A stretch of DNA of 46,809 nucleotides, taken from NCBI GenBank assembly GCA_030673265.1, contig DAOVJK010000001.1, positions 1 to 46,809 of the forward strand. Reading direction: 5' to 3'. This DNA comes from Pseudomonadota bacterium. GTDB lineage: Bacteria > Desulfobacterota > Desulfobulbia > Desulfobulbales > JAGXFP01. Each line of letters opens with the position of its first letter. The stretch's first letter is position 1. This document shows, piece after piece, positions 26,437-34,303 of the stretch. The notes under the pieces are model-generated. The model was not told where the DNA came from and searched no databases. It worked only from the letters and a program-made list of their open reading frames with translations. A program made the position numbers and the translations under genes.

Positions 26437-27621
26437 TTATTTTACCGCCGCATCTGGAGATATCGTTGAGCACCGCCAGGCCGGTATTACCGTCGCTGCC
26501 AAGTACGGCAGCACCGACAAGGTGAAAATTAACAGTACATCCCCCGCTGCGAAGACCGGCAGGATTTTTAACGATGGATGGATCACCGACCAGCCCAACA
26601 ACACCGGTCTAAACAATGACCCCTCCAGAAATAAAACATGAAAATATGCGGCCGTGCAGCCGATTAGAAAAGCCAGCCCGGCCACCGTCAAGCTTTCCCA
26701 GTAACGCAGGGTCAGAATATCGGTGGTCTGCCAGCCCAGCACCTTAAGGATCCCGATCTCCCTTTTTTCTTCAACGGATAGGCCGGATGCCTTATCCCAG
26801 GCGAGAATAGCAAAGGCGGCCAAAGCGGCCAGCAGACAGATTGAGGCAAAACCACTGCGCCAACCGAAAACGACCTTGTACGTTTTGAGGATTTGCGGCC
26901 GGGTCAGCACCCTGGTGTCCGGCAGTCTGGCGGCGATCTTTTTGGCAATGGTGCTAATTTCGTTGGGGTTGGTTACATAAACAAGGAGATCAGTTGCAAG
27001 ATTGTCTGGAATGGCGAATAAGTCACGGGCATCATCAAGACTGGTAACCAATAGATCGCCAGTCAACAGGTTGGTGCTCTCGGCAAAAATACCGGTTATC
27101 CGGAGGGTCTTCAGGGACAGATCCGGCCTAAACAACGAGAAGGTGCGGCGTCCGGCCAGGTTCATATTGGCTGCCACTTCCCGACCCAGAGCAGCCCCAC
27201 CCGGTTCTGCATCCGGGTAACTGCCATCAATAACCATCTCCAGTCGTTGGCCTTCGGGCATGGCATTTCGCTCGACACCCATGACCGTGTAATTGGCCCC
27301 GGAGGTTTCATCAAAATAATAACCCCATATCCTGGGCACGGCAGCTCTGATCCCGAAGACACCGTCTAAACGGTTGAGATAAGAAAGGGGGATAGATTCC
27401 TGGCGACCAGCGGACATTTTTTGAACGACAATCTCGGGAGTTTTTGCCAGCATGGTCTCGGCGATACTGGTAAGGCTGCTGGTCAGGATCTGAAAAGAGG
27501 CGACCAGAAAGATAACACCGGCGAACACCGTTATGATCCCCAGATTCTTCATTTTGCGCCGCCACAGGCTAGACAGAGCATAATCAAGAAGATTCAGATG
27601 TTTTTCGAAGGCTGGGCTCAT
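26437..27621 (-). CDS. FtsX/MacB-type ABC permease (permease 1)
   Basis: From ATG 27621 (AGGA 10 bases upstream; the longer frame starts at TTG) 394 residues. Layout is MacB_PCD plus FtsX: TM1 (LGIITVFAGVIFLVASFQIL) near residue 27-46, an extended periplasmic domain of about 200 residues, then three C-terminal helices with the cytoplasmic coupling loop KREIGILKVLGWQTTDI. LolC/E and MacB have this layout. The periplasmic domain carries no obvious metal motif. It lies between the small periplasmic gene (stop 6 bp from this ATG) and ATPase 2. A second, related permease is encoded at 31602. Confidence 0.88.
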   Translation of the reverse strand: MSPAFEKHLNLLDYALSSLWRRKMKNLGIITVFAGVIFLVASFQILTSSLTSIAETMLAKTPEIVVQKMSAGRQESIPLSYLNRLDGVFGIRAAVPRIWGYYFDETSGANYTVMGVERNAMPEGQRLEMVIDGSYPDAEPGGAALGREVAANMNLAGRRTFSLFRPDLSLKTLRITGIFAESTNLLTGDLLVTSLDDARDLFAIPDNLATDLLVYVTNPNEISTIAKKIAARLPDTRVLTRPQILKTYKVVFGWRSGFASICLLAALAAFAILAWDKASGLSVEEKREIGILKVLGWQTTDILTLRYWESLTVAGLAFLIGCTAAYFHVLFLEGSLFRPVLLGWSVIHPSLKILPVFAAGDVLLIFTLSVLPYLAATVIPAWRCSTISPDAAVK

Positions 27622-27626
27622 AAATA

Positions 27627-27911
27627 TTAATCCTGCGGGGGGGCCCAAAAAGAACCGGTTGGGAAATGCTCCATGGCCCCAAGATGGTCCATGAACGGGG
27701 CGATGGGATCGGAAACAGCAGGATGCCTGGTATAACGAGCCTCGGTCGCCAGACAGAGATCGGTCAAACCCAGCCCAGCGGTGACTATGTCATTTAGGTG
27801 AGCGGCTGGGCGCTGCACGGTTTCCTGTTGAAAACGGACATGGGCATATAGCGCTGTATCAAGGATAAGCAGGAAGAGTATTATTAAAACTAAGCTGTGG
27901 GTAGGACGCAT
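27627..27911 (-). CDS. Small anchored periplasmic protein of the NosL cluster
   Basis: 94 residues: one N-terminal hydrophobic segment (LVLIILFLLILDTALYA, near 7-24) and a periplasmic tail containing ATEARYTRHPAVSDPIAPFM and AMEHFPTGSFWAPP. The ARYTRHP...EHFPxGS pattern is one I associate with small uncharacterised proteins beside nosL and FtsX-type permease genes; this is memory, not a search. His and Tyr are frequent. It sits between nosL (7 bp upstream) and permease 1 (5 bp downstream), so is clearly co-expressed. No function is known. Confidence 0.7.
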   Translation of the reverse strand: MRPTHSLVLIILFLLILDTALYAHVRFQQETVQRPAAHLNDIVTAGLGLTDLCLATEARYTRHPAVSDPIAPFMDHLGAMEHFPTGSFWAPPQD

Positions 27912-27918
27912 TAGACCC

Positions 27919-28437
27919 CTATTTTTCCATGCTCTTCATACGGTTGCCAACTCGGAGCCGCTCAATAATTTCAACGGTTATCTCGTCAAAGACCAAAATC
28001 TGCTGGCCGTGGTGATCAGTCAAGAACGATTCGGCGGCGGTTTTACTTGAGAAAGGAATCAGCTCATGGCCCATAGGCCCGTGAACATCGCTGCCAACAA
28101 CAAAGAATGCCTGTCGAGCATCCAGCCATTTAAGGGAATAATAATCTTTGGCCCAGATCTCGCTTATCTTAGCCTGAGCTTGGCCGTTGTATGCGGCAGG
28201 ATTATGATAATAGGCCATCATATCTTTGACCCCATCAAAGCTGAAAACAATAGAATCGTCATAACGTATCTGGGTTATCCAGACATCGTATTTAGCCACA
28301 AACATCCCGCAGACCGGGCAGCGGGTGTCGGGCTTGACTTTGTCAAGAGGGGCGGCTGCCGCCGTTGATATTAAAAGAAATGGTGTGAAGACAAGGAGAA
28401 AGAGTGCGAAGCTCTTGTTTATCAATAAAGATTTCAC
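27919..28437 (-). CDS. nosL: NosL-family periplasmic copper-binding protein
   Basis: 172 residues with a cleavable signal (LFLLVFTPFLLISTAAAA). The NosL motif CPVCGM lies at C40-C43-M45, followed by AKYDVWITQIRYDD and FDGVKDMMAYY, as in NosL proteins, which bind Cu(I) and serve N2O reductase (NosZ) assembly. Unlike most NosL proteins there is no lipobox cysteine, so it may be soluble in the periplasm. No NosZ, NosD, NosF or NosY is in the window; NosL-like proteins also occur with other exported metalloproteins. Here it lies between the TlpA-like gene (61 bp upstream) and the small periplasmic protein gene. Confidence 0.9.
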   Translation of the reverse strand: MKSLLINKSFALFLLVFTPFLLISTAAAAPLDKVKPDTRCPVCGMFVAKYDVWITQIRYDDSIVFSFDGVKDMMAYYHNPAAYNGQAQAKISEIWAKDYYSLKWLDARQAFFVVGSDVHGPMGHELIPFSSKTAAESFLTDHHGQQILVFDEITVEIIERLRVGNRMKSMEK

Positions 28438-28498
28438 TTATTATACTCCGTTATATTGATTTTATGTGCGATTCAGCACGAATAATCTTAGTCAGATA

Positions 28499-28999
28499 TC
28501 ACTTGTTCAGCCATTCGCCACCCAGGATCTCATCAAGCTCTGGCTCGGTTACTCCTCCCAGAATGGCACCTTTAATCATATGGCTGGAATTGAGGATTAT
28601 CGTCTGGGGTTCTACCTTTACATTAAACAATTTAGATATTTTAAGACCATAATCTATAGCAACCGGGAAAGGAATATTAAGATCAGCAGCGAACTTTTTT
28701 ACCTGGGCTTGATCTGTTGTGGTCGTAATATAGAGAATCATAAGCCCCTGATCTTTATGATTATTGTAATAATCATTAAAAATCGAAGTGTCGGCCTTGC
28801 AGAATTTACAATCGGTAATAAAAAAGCGGATCACAACCGGTTGGTTTTGCAGCGCTGACAGCTGGACTTTGTTGCCGGTCAGGTCTTCGAGCAGAAAATC
28901 GGGGGCCGGGTCACCTATCTTCAACTTGGTTGGGGCTCCCGAAGAGCAACCACTCAAAGCAAAAAGGATAATCAGAACTGTTACCGTGATTTTTTTCAT
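28499..28999 (-). CDS. TlpA/AhpC-like thioredoxin-fold lipoprotein
   Basis: 166 residues with a lipoprotein signal: basic start, hydrophobic run and lipobox LSGC (Cys18). A TlpA/redoxin domain follows: KIGDPAPDFLLEDLTG, then FFITDCKFCKAD with the redox pair C64-C67, and the cis-Pro region VKVEPQTI near the C-terminus. Such proteins reduce apo-cytochrome or Cu-site thiols in the periplasm. The ATG overlaps the ATPase 1 stop by 4 bp. Its position beside nosL suggests it keeps cysteines of a metal target or chaperone reduced. Confidence 0.88.
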   Translation of the reverse strand: MKKITVTVLIILFALSGCSSGAPTKLKIGDPAPDFLLEDLTGNKVQLSALQNQPVVIRFFITDCKFCKADTSIFNDYYNNHKDQGLMILYITTTTDQAQVKKFAADLNIPFPVAIDYGLKISKLFNVKVEPQTIILNSSHMIKGAILGGVTEPELDEILGGEWLNK

Positions 29000-29709
29000 G
29001 CCGACTCGTTTTTAGCGGTTGTCTCGGAAAGTTGCCCGCTTTTCATCAAAAATGTTCTGGGGTTATGTTGGGTCGAAACAAGGCTGCTGTTATGGGTAAC
29101 AACAAGGAAAGTCGTTTTTTGCTCGGTATTGTAATGCCGAAAAATATCAAGAATCTCCCTTTCGGTTTCTTCATCAAGATCCCCAGTTGGTTCATCAGCA
29201 AGAATAATGCTGGGGCGATTTATAAAGGCTCGAGCAATGGCTACCCGTCGCTGCTGACCGCCGGAAAGATGGGCTGGAAAAGCGTTCTCCTTATCTGCCA
29301 AACCAACCTGGTCCAGGAGTTCTCTGGCCAACGGGATGTTTTCTGCGGGGTTGGTGCCGGCATCAGCAAAAGATAATGGCAAGAGGACATTTTCAATGGC
29401 GGTCAGAGTCGGAATCAAGCTGCCGAACTGAAAAATAAAACCTATCGTCTGGTTGCGCATGATCGCAAGTTGCGCCTCGCTCTGCTGCCAACAATCGACA
29501 TCATTTATAATGATGCTTCCCGCATCAGGACGGGCCAAGCCGCCAATTAAACTGAGAAGTGTCGTCTTCCCAGAACCAGAGTGTCCGAGAATAGCGACAA
29601 AAGCTCCGGCCTCTACAGAAAAGGAAGCATTATCAACGGCCCGCAGGTCTTGGCCTTCCTGGTGGTAAGTCTTAACGAGATTATTACATTTAATTATCAT
29701 TATAGCCAC
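28996..29709 (-). CDS. ABC transporter ATP-binding protein, LolD/MacB type (ATPase 1)
   Basis: 237 residues. Walker A LGHSGSGKTTLLS, signature LSGGQQRRVAIARAF, Walker B IILADEPTGDLD and H-loop VTHN are intact. It is a paralogue of ATPase 2 in the same operon. Its natural partner may be the second FtsX-type permease encoded divergently at 31602. It is first in the reverse operon, with over 500 bp of regulatory sequence upstream. Start ATG at 29709; an internal ATG at codon 4 (IIKCNNLVKTYH) is an alternative. Confidence 0.9.
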   Translation of the reverse strand: MAIMIIKCNNLVKTYHQEGQDLRAVDNASFSVEAGAFVAILGHSGSGKTTLLSLIGGLARPDAGSIIINDVDCWQQSEAQLAIMRNQTIGFIFQFGSLIPTLTAIENVLLPLSFADAGTNPAENIPLARELLDQVGLADKENAFPAHLSGGQQRRVAIARAFINRPSIILADEPTGDLDEETEREILDIFRHYNTEQKTTFLVVTHNSSLVSTQHNPRTFLMKSGQLSETTAKNESA

Positions 29710-30249
29710 TTAACAATATAGATTTAATCAGCAAAAAGGACCGCTGGTTTTTAGAATTTTTTAGATTTTAAGTCTAAGAATAGTTTCAGAAATTCACCAT
29801 GAACAAATCATTAACAATTACTAGCTGATAGAATCGATTTGTGCAAGCTGCTTTTCTGTGACAAAACAGGATGTGGTTTAGCAACATCAAACAAGAATCT
29901 ATTCCCTAACAGTTGCATTTTTTTAGTGACACGATGTGGTATTTACTCTAAAATATCATTTATTGTTTTTCATTAAACTTTCTTTTCAAGATTAAGATCT
30001 TGAAATAGCTTCTTTTTCTACATCCAGCAAATTATCAATTATTTCCTTTTTTCACGGAATGCATAAAAAAAACAATTTTACCTTTTTTTTCATACCACAG
30101 TGTGGTATATCACTTCACAAGCTTTATGAATCAGGGGTTGTTTCTTAAAGCAAGATTACTGTTTTAAGTCCGCAGTGGGTCGGCAACAGGGGAACGAAGA
30201 CTATTCGTTATCCTGTTACTGAACAATTTAATTGAAGAAAGGAGGAAGC
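29710..30249. promoter_or_regulatory. Divergent control region of the NosL/ABC operon and beta-propeller gene
   Basis: 540 bp, A/T-rich, no coding sequence seen. TGTGGTAT occurs at 29935-29942. At 30092-30108 two copies face each other as ATACCACA-G-TGTGGTAT, a perfect 17-bp palindrome about 140 bp before the beta-propeller ATG. A stem-loop at 30185-30217 (6 bp plus 5 bp, loop AGACTAT) lies in the probable 5' untranslated region. The element suggests a dedicated regulator; none is identified. Confidence 0.5.
30092..30108. promoter_or_regulatory. Perfect palindrome ATACCACA-G-TGTGGTAT
   Basis: Two 8-bp arms around one base. The right arm also occurs alone at 19025, 29935 and 31560, each time before a gene of the redox/ABC set. 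Putative operator; the regulator is unknown. Confidence 0.55.
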
Positions 30250-31422
30250 ATGAAGATTTCAAAAAGGTTATTGGTTGGCTCTATGCTGACAGGCGGTATC
30301 GCCTTAGGTGTGTTTTGTCTCAACATGCCGGTAGATGTATCCGCCATGGGTAACAAACCTGCCGCAGAAAAAGCTCCGGCAGCCGCCGGCGCCACCTACG
30401 ACGCTACTTTATATGTAGCCGGCATGGGCGGCCACTTCGCCAAAGCCGTCGCCACCATCGATCCCTCCGCTGACCAGCCGATCAAGATCAGCAGCCTGAC
30501 CAAGGTCGATATCGGTACCCGTCCGACCCATCCGACTCATGATGCTCGGATCGACAACAACGACCGCAACACCATGTTCTGGTCGACCTACAAGATCGAC
30601 AAGGAAGCCGGCGGCGTTCATGTTGGTAAAACCGACCTGAGAACCGGTGAGATCATCCAGGATGTGGTCGTTGATGTACCGGCCAAAGCAACCAACACCA
30701 AATCAATGTACTGCGCTTCCGGTCAGTCAAAGGATCATTACATTCCGATCACTATGACCAGCAAGGGCTACATCGACGTATTCACCAAGTCAGATCTGAA
30801 GCGTGTTCAGCGGATATTCCTGGAAGGCACCGATGCGGATATCGGCGCTCCTTATAAGTTCCTGCACGGTAATACTAATACAGCAATGACCAAATTGATT
30901 ATTATTGCCAATATCGCCGACAAGGACCACGGTAAGACCACCGGTAAAGTTGAGCTTGTTGAATTGGATCTTAACGAGTTTACCAAGGGTAATGTCAAAG
31001 TTCTGAATCGGAACACTATTGCCGGTACCCCGAAGAGTATTACCTTCCGGGCCTACTACTCGCCTGATGGCTCCATGATTGCCGCTTCCGGTGGTGACGT
31101 CATGTTCCTGATCGACGCCAAAACCCTTAAGGTCATCGACACTGAGCCCGTCAGCAGCATCGATCACAATCACGATGCGATTTTCACCCCGGACGGCAAG
31201 TACATCATCGCCACTTCCCGCTGGAAGCAGGTCACAGGCGAATGTGAAAACCCCAAAGCTCCTAAAGCCGGCGAATTCACCATGGACGGCGTTCTCAAGC
31301 TTTATGATGTAGAGAAAAAACGATTCATTGGCGAACACACCTCTGCCTGCCTTACCTGTCACGATGAGGAAGGTGTAGAAGAGCACGCCATCCTTTGCGG
31401 TCTGGATGCCAACTTCAAGTAG
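30250..31422 (+). CDS. Secreted beta-propeller protein with C-terminal haem c motif and His clusters
   Basis: From ATG 30250, with a perfect AAAGGAGGA 5 bases upstream (the longer frame starts at TTG), 390 residues. A Sec signal ends near VSA-MGN (residue 32). The body has propeller-like strands with SPDG/TPDGKYI signatures (for example YYSPDGSMIAASGGDVMFLI). His-rich motifs are H94 and H97 in RPTHPTHDAR, LHGNTNT, and DHNHD (305-309); a single CLTCH haem c site is at 367-371 followed by EEHAILC. The first cluster resembles the HHPH region of N2O reductase, but the cupredoxin CuA domain is absent and the size is far below NosZ. NirF/NirN-type propellers are another relative. Function is not established. 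Confidence 0.8.
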   Translation: MKISKRLLVGSMLTGGIALGVFCLNMPVDVSAMGNKPAAEKAPAAAGATYDATLYVAGMGGHFAKAVATIDPSADQPIKISSLTKVDIGTRPTHPTHDARIDNNDRNTMFWSTYKIDKEAGGVHVGKTDLRTGEIIQDVVVDVPAKATNTKSMYCASGQSKDHYIPITMTSKGYIDVFTKSDLKRVQRIFLEGTDADIGAPYKFLHGNTNTAMTKLIIIANIADKDHGKTTGKVELVELDLNEFTKGNVKVLNRNTIAGTPKSITFRAYYSPDGSMIAASGGDVMFLIDAKTLKVIDTEPVSSIDHNHDAIFTPDGKYIIATSRWKQVTGECENPKAPKAGEFTMDGVLKLYDVEKKRFIGEHTSACLTCHDEEGVEEHAILCGLDANFK

Positions 31423-31460
31423 GAATTTAACACTTAACCTACTCTGAAATATGTGCTAAA

Positions 31461-31497
31461 AAGGGAGGGAGCTGAAATCAGTTCCCTCCCTTTTTTT
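31461..31497 (+). terminator. Strong Rho-independent terminator after the beta-propeller gene
   Basis: 10-bp perfect outer stem (AAGGGAGGGA / TCCCTCCCTT) continuing through CTG/CAG to an AAAT loop, then a run of seven T. It makes the beta-propeller gene monocistronic. Confidence 0.92.
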
Positions 31498-31559
31498 ATA
31501 CTTATTACATGATAAAGCTGAGTTGAGCCGCGCGTTGGCTCAAACGAAACTTATGCCCT

Positions 31560-31567
31560 TGTGGTAT
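31560..31567 (+). promoter_or_regulatory. TGTGGTAT element before permease 2
   Basis: Single copy 35 bp before the ATG of the second FtsX-type permease gene, just after the beta-propeller terminator. It may mark its own promoter. Confidence 0.35.
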
Positions 31568-31601
31568 AAATACTGATTAACCAGAACCTAATAAGCTAAC
31601 T

Positions 31602-32798
31602 ATGACAAAAGAATCTCTGAAGATATATACCCTTGGCACCATTGCCTGGAAAAGTGTCACCCGAAAAATATTCAGAAATATCATCTTGGTTCTGGCAGTA
31701 GCCATGCTGGTCTCCCTACTGGTCTTCGCTCTCCTCTTCAATCGGGCCATTAAAGAGGATATCAAGGAAGCCACTCAAAAACTCGGGGCCGACATTGTGC
31801 TTGTCCCGGTTGATGCCGTTGAACTGGCCGAGGAATTCATCCTGGAAAGCAATGAAAAGACTTTCTATATGGACGAATTTGTCTATGAATCGATGAAAGA
31901 ACTGCCCATCGTTGAGCAGGCCACTTTTCATATTTACCTCGACACCCTTGAGTCGGAGTGCTGCAGCATCCTCGAAGGCCAGGTTGTGGCCATCGACCAG
32001 GCTACCGATTTTGTGGTCAAGCCCTGGCTGGATACCGACAGGGAATTAAAGGCAGGAGAAGTGTACATTGGCAGTTACGTCCACGAGTTCCTCGGCTTGA
32101 TCAATACCGCCACTCTTTTCGGAAAAGACATCAATGTGGTCGGTCATCTAAGGGAAACCGGCACCGGCCTTGATCTTGGCATATTCATGCGGAAAGAGGA
32201 TCTGGATGCGACTACCACTGAAGCAACCGGCCAGCGCAAAGAGAACGAAATCTCCATTGTTTTCCTCAAACTGAAAGAGGGAGTAGATCTTGACGATGCC
32301 GTCGCCATGATAAGGAACGTAAATCCTTCGGTCGGCCTGATGACCAGGGGCAGTATCGGCATAGATGTTAGATCAACCTTGAACGACATCATGCGGATAT
32401 TCACCCTAACCATCCTGATAGCCTCCATTCTGTCAGTATTACTAGCCTGGTCCACTTTTACGGCCATGACCAATGAGAGAAAAAGAGAGGTGGGTATCCT
32501 GCAGGCCATCGGCGCCCGTCGCAGTCACATTATCAAAATGTTCCTCGGTGAAGCCGCAATCATCAGTCTGCTTGGTGGAATTATTGGGGTGTTTGCCGGG
32601 CACCTGCTGCTTAATTACCTGGCCGCCGACTTCAATCTGCTCAGTCGCTTGGGAGATATATCCATAACCTCTCCCGTCAGTATATTATTAAGTTTCTTGG
32701 CGATAGTCATGGGTGGTGGCGCCTGTCTCCTTGGCGCCGTCCTACCAGTCTATCGTCTAGCCAGACTGGAACCATTGTTGGCACTGAAAGAGGACTAG
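31602..32798 (+). CDS. FtsX/MacB-type ABC permease (permease 2)
   Basis: 398 residues with TM1 near 25-48 (NIILVLAVAMLVSLLVFALLF), a large periplasmic domain, and three C-terminal helices. The coupling loop NERKREVGILQAIGARRSHI is the FtsX signature. The periplasmic domain has a SECCSILEGQV segment. No ATPase gene follows, so it probably pairs with ATPase 1 or 2 of the divergent operon. It comes after a terminated beta-propeller gene and is itself followed by a terminator, so is likely transcribed separately. Related to permease 1 in layout, not close enough to call a recent duplicate by eye. Confidence 0.86.
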   Translation: MTKESLKIYTLGTIAWKSVTRKIFRNIILVLAVAMLVSLLVFALLFNRAIKEDIKEATQKLGADIVLVPVDAVELAEEFILESNEKTFYMDEFVYESMKELPIVEQATFHIYLDTLESECCSILEGQVVAIDQATDFVVKPWLDTDRELKAGEVYIGSYVHEFLGLINTATLFGKDINVVGHLRETGTGLDLGIFMRKEDLDATTTEATGQRKENEISIVFLKLKEGVDLDDAVAMIRNVNPSVGLMTRGSIGIDVRSTLNDIMRIFTLTILIASILSVLLAWSTFTAMTNERKREVGILQAIGARRSHIIKMFLGEAAIISLLGGIIGVFAGHLLLNYLAADFNLLSRLGDISITSPVSILLSFLAIVMGGGACLLGAVLPVYRLARLEPLLALKED

Positions 32799-32839
32799 AC
32801 TATAATTAATGATTGTGGCCGCAATACCGAGATTGCTAT

Positions 32840-32858
32840 GCGCCTATAGGCGCTTTTT
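32840..32858 (+). terminator. Rho-independent terminator after permease 2
   Basis: Stem GCGCC-TATA-GGCGC followed by five T, 42 bp after the stop at 32798. Confidence 0.75.
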
Positions 32859-32893
32859 CACTCTCTGCACTTAGCTTACGATGCCCTAAAATC

Positions 32894-34288
32894 TTATTTT
32901 TTGACTTTTATATCGTAAGCTTTGATCTTATTTAAAAGCGACGGGAAACTCAATTCCAGCATTTGCGCCGCGCGGGAGCGATTGCCACCAGTTGCTGTCA
33001 ATGCCCGGCTAATGAGATTCTTTTCCCAGATCCTTTTGGCTTTTTTAAGTGAAAAACCGGTCTGTTCATCAAAACAGATTGAACCATTATCAAGCTGTTC
33101 GGCATGGCCTGTCAGGACTTCAATTCCCAATAGCTCATCGTTGCTTAAAACCATCGCCCTTTCGATAATATTTTCCAGTTCACGGACATTTCCTGGCCAT
33201 TGCTGCCCGATAAGTCCGGCCATCGCCTTGGCAGCAACCCCTTTTACCGATAAATCCAGTTTGTCGTTGAAGCGCTCAATGAAATAATGGCAAAGCGGCG
33301 GAATATCTTCGGGATGGTCCCTGAGTGGGGGCATTTTTATGGGCATAACATTCAGCCGGTAGAACAGATCCTCGCGAAAAAGCCCTTGCTTGATCGCATC
33401 CTCCAGGTTTTTTGAAGTAGCGGCGACAACTCTGACATCTACCTTGCGAGTCACAGTTGAGCCAACCGGTCGGATTTCATTTTCCTGGAGAACCCGCAGG
33501 AGTTTAACTTGGAGTGACAAAGGCAGTTCTCCAATCTCATCAAGAAAGATGGTGCCGCCATCCGCTTCTTCAAAAAGCCCCTTATGGATCCGGTCGGCGC
33601 CGGTAAAAGCCCCTTTGACATGACCGAATAATTCACTCTCGAGAAGTGCTTCTGGAATACTGCCGCAATTTACCGGGATCAGGGGCTGGTCTCGGCGGGG
33701 GCTGGCAAAATGAATGCCCCTGGCAACCAGTTCCTTGCCGGTTCCTGACTCCCCGGTGATCAAGACCGTCGTGTTATAACGAGCAACCTTGGTTGCCAGT
33801 TCAAAAACTTGCTTAAGAGCCTGACTTTTGCCGACCATCCCGGCAAAATTACTCTCACCTTCCAAATAGCGTAACTGGTCACGCAACCGTCTGTTTTCCC
33901 GACGCAGACTTTCTCGCTCTTCGGCCTTTCTTAAAGCCATGACAACTTCATCCACCTTGAACGGCTTGGAGATGAAATCATAGGCCCCGCAGTTCATGGC
34001 CTCCAGGGCCAAATCGATAGTCCCGTAGGCCGACATCATGATCACCGTCGCGTCACCCCGACAGTCAACAGAGGCTCGGAGAAAATCCATGCCATTCATG
34101 TTGGGCATCTTGACATCACAAAGAATAAAATCGAATTCATTTTCTCCCAATAACTCAATGGCTTTCAAACCATCTGCGGCCGTAACAACCGTATAACCGG
34201 TGCCTTCGGTCATAATTTGCAACATATGGCGCATATTCTGTTCGTCGTCAATAATCAGTAACTTGCGAATCGTTTGTTTTTTTGACAT
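32894..34288 (-). CDS. NtrC-family sigma-54 response regulator
   Basis: From ATG 34288 (the frame extends 5 codons to a TTG) 464 residues. REC domain with DD at 14-15 and phospho-acceptor Asp58 in FILCDVKMPNMNG; AAA+ domain with Walker A GESGTGKE, the sigma-54-contacting GAFTGA loop and Walker B GTIFLDEIGEL; and a C-terminal Fis-type helix-turn-helix (GGNRSRAAQMLELSFPSLLNKI). All activator elements are intact. The upstream sensor kinase gene stops 15 bp before, so it is a cognate pair. The target is unknown; the beta-propeller/NosL block next door is one candidate, but I found no convincing -24/-12 promoter there. Confidence 0.93.
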   Translation of the reverse strand: MSKKQTIRKLLIIDDEQNMRHMLQIMTEGTGYTVVTAADGLKAIELLGENEFDFILCDVKMPNMNGMDFLRASVDCRGDATVIMMSAYGTIDLALEAMNCGAYDFISKPFKVDEVVMALRKAEERESLRRENRRLRDQLRYLEGESNFAGMVGKSQALKQVFELATKVARYNTTVLITGESGTGKELVARGIHFASPRRDQPLIPVNCGSIPEALLESELFGHVKGAFTGADRIHKGLFEEADGGTIFLDEIGELPLSLQVKLLRVLQENEIRPVGSTVTRKVDVRVVAATSKNLEDAIKQGLFREDLFYRLNVMPIKMPPLRDHPEDIPPLCHYFIERFNDKLDLSVKGVAAKAMAGLIGQQWPGNVRELENIIERAMVLSNDELLGIEVLTGHAEQLDNGSICFDEQTGFSLKKAKRIWEKNLISRALTATGGNRSRAAQMLELSFPSLLNKIKAYDIKVKK

Positions 34289-34303
34289 TTTCCCAACCAA
34301 CAA

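Noticed and set aside
16433..30143. 16-base repeat GAATCAGGGGTTGTTT at 16433 and 30128
   Set aside because: Two copies of a 16-mer in 47 kb can arise by chance, and their order relative to nearby TGTGG elements differs.
30185..30217. Possible c-di-GMP riboswitch upstream of the beta-propeller gene
   Set aside because: Only one simple stem-loop is present; the GEMM tetraloop/receptor sequences are absent.
29710..30249. Sigma-54 promoter for the beta-propeller gene, to fit the adjacent NtrC-type regulator
   Set aside because: No GG-N10-GC element with a good TGGCAC/TTGC fit was found in this region.
30250..31422. Calling the propeller protein NosZ
   Set aside because: It lacks the CuA cupredoxin domain, has a haem c motif instead, and is about 250 residues too short; only local His motifs resemble NosZ.
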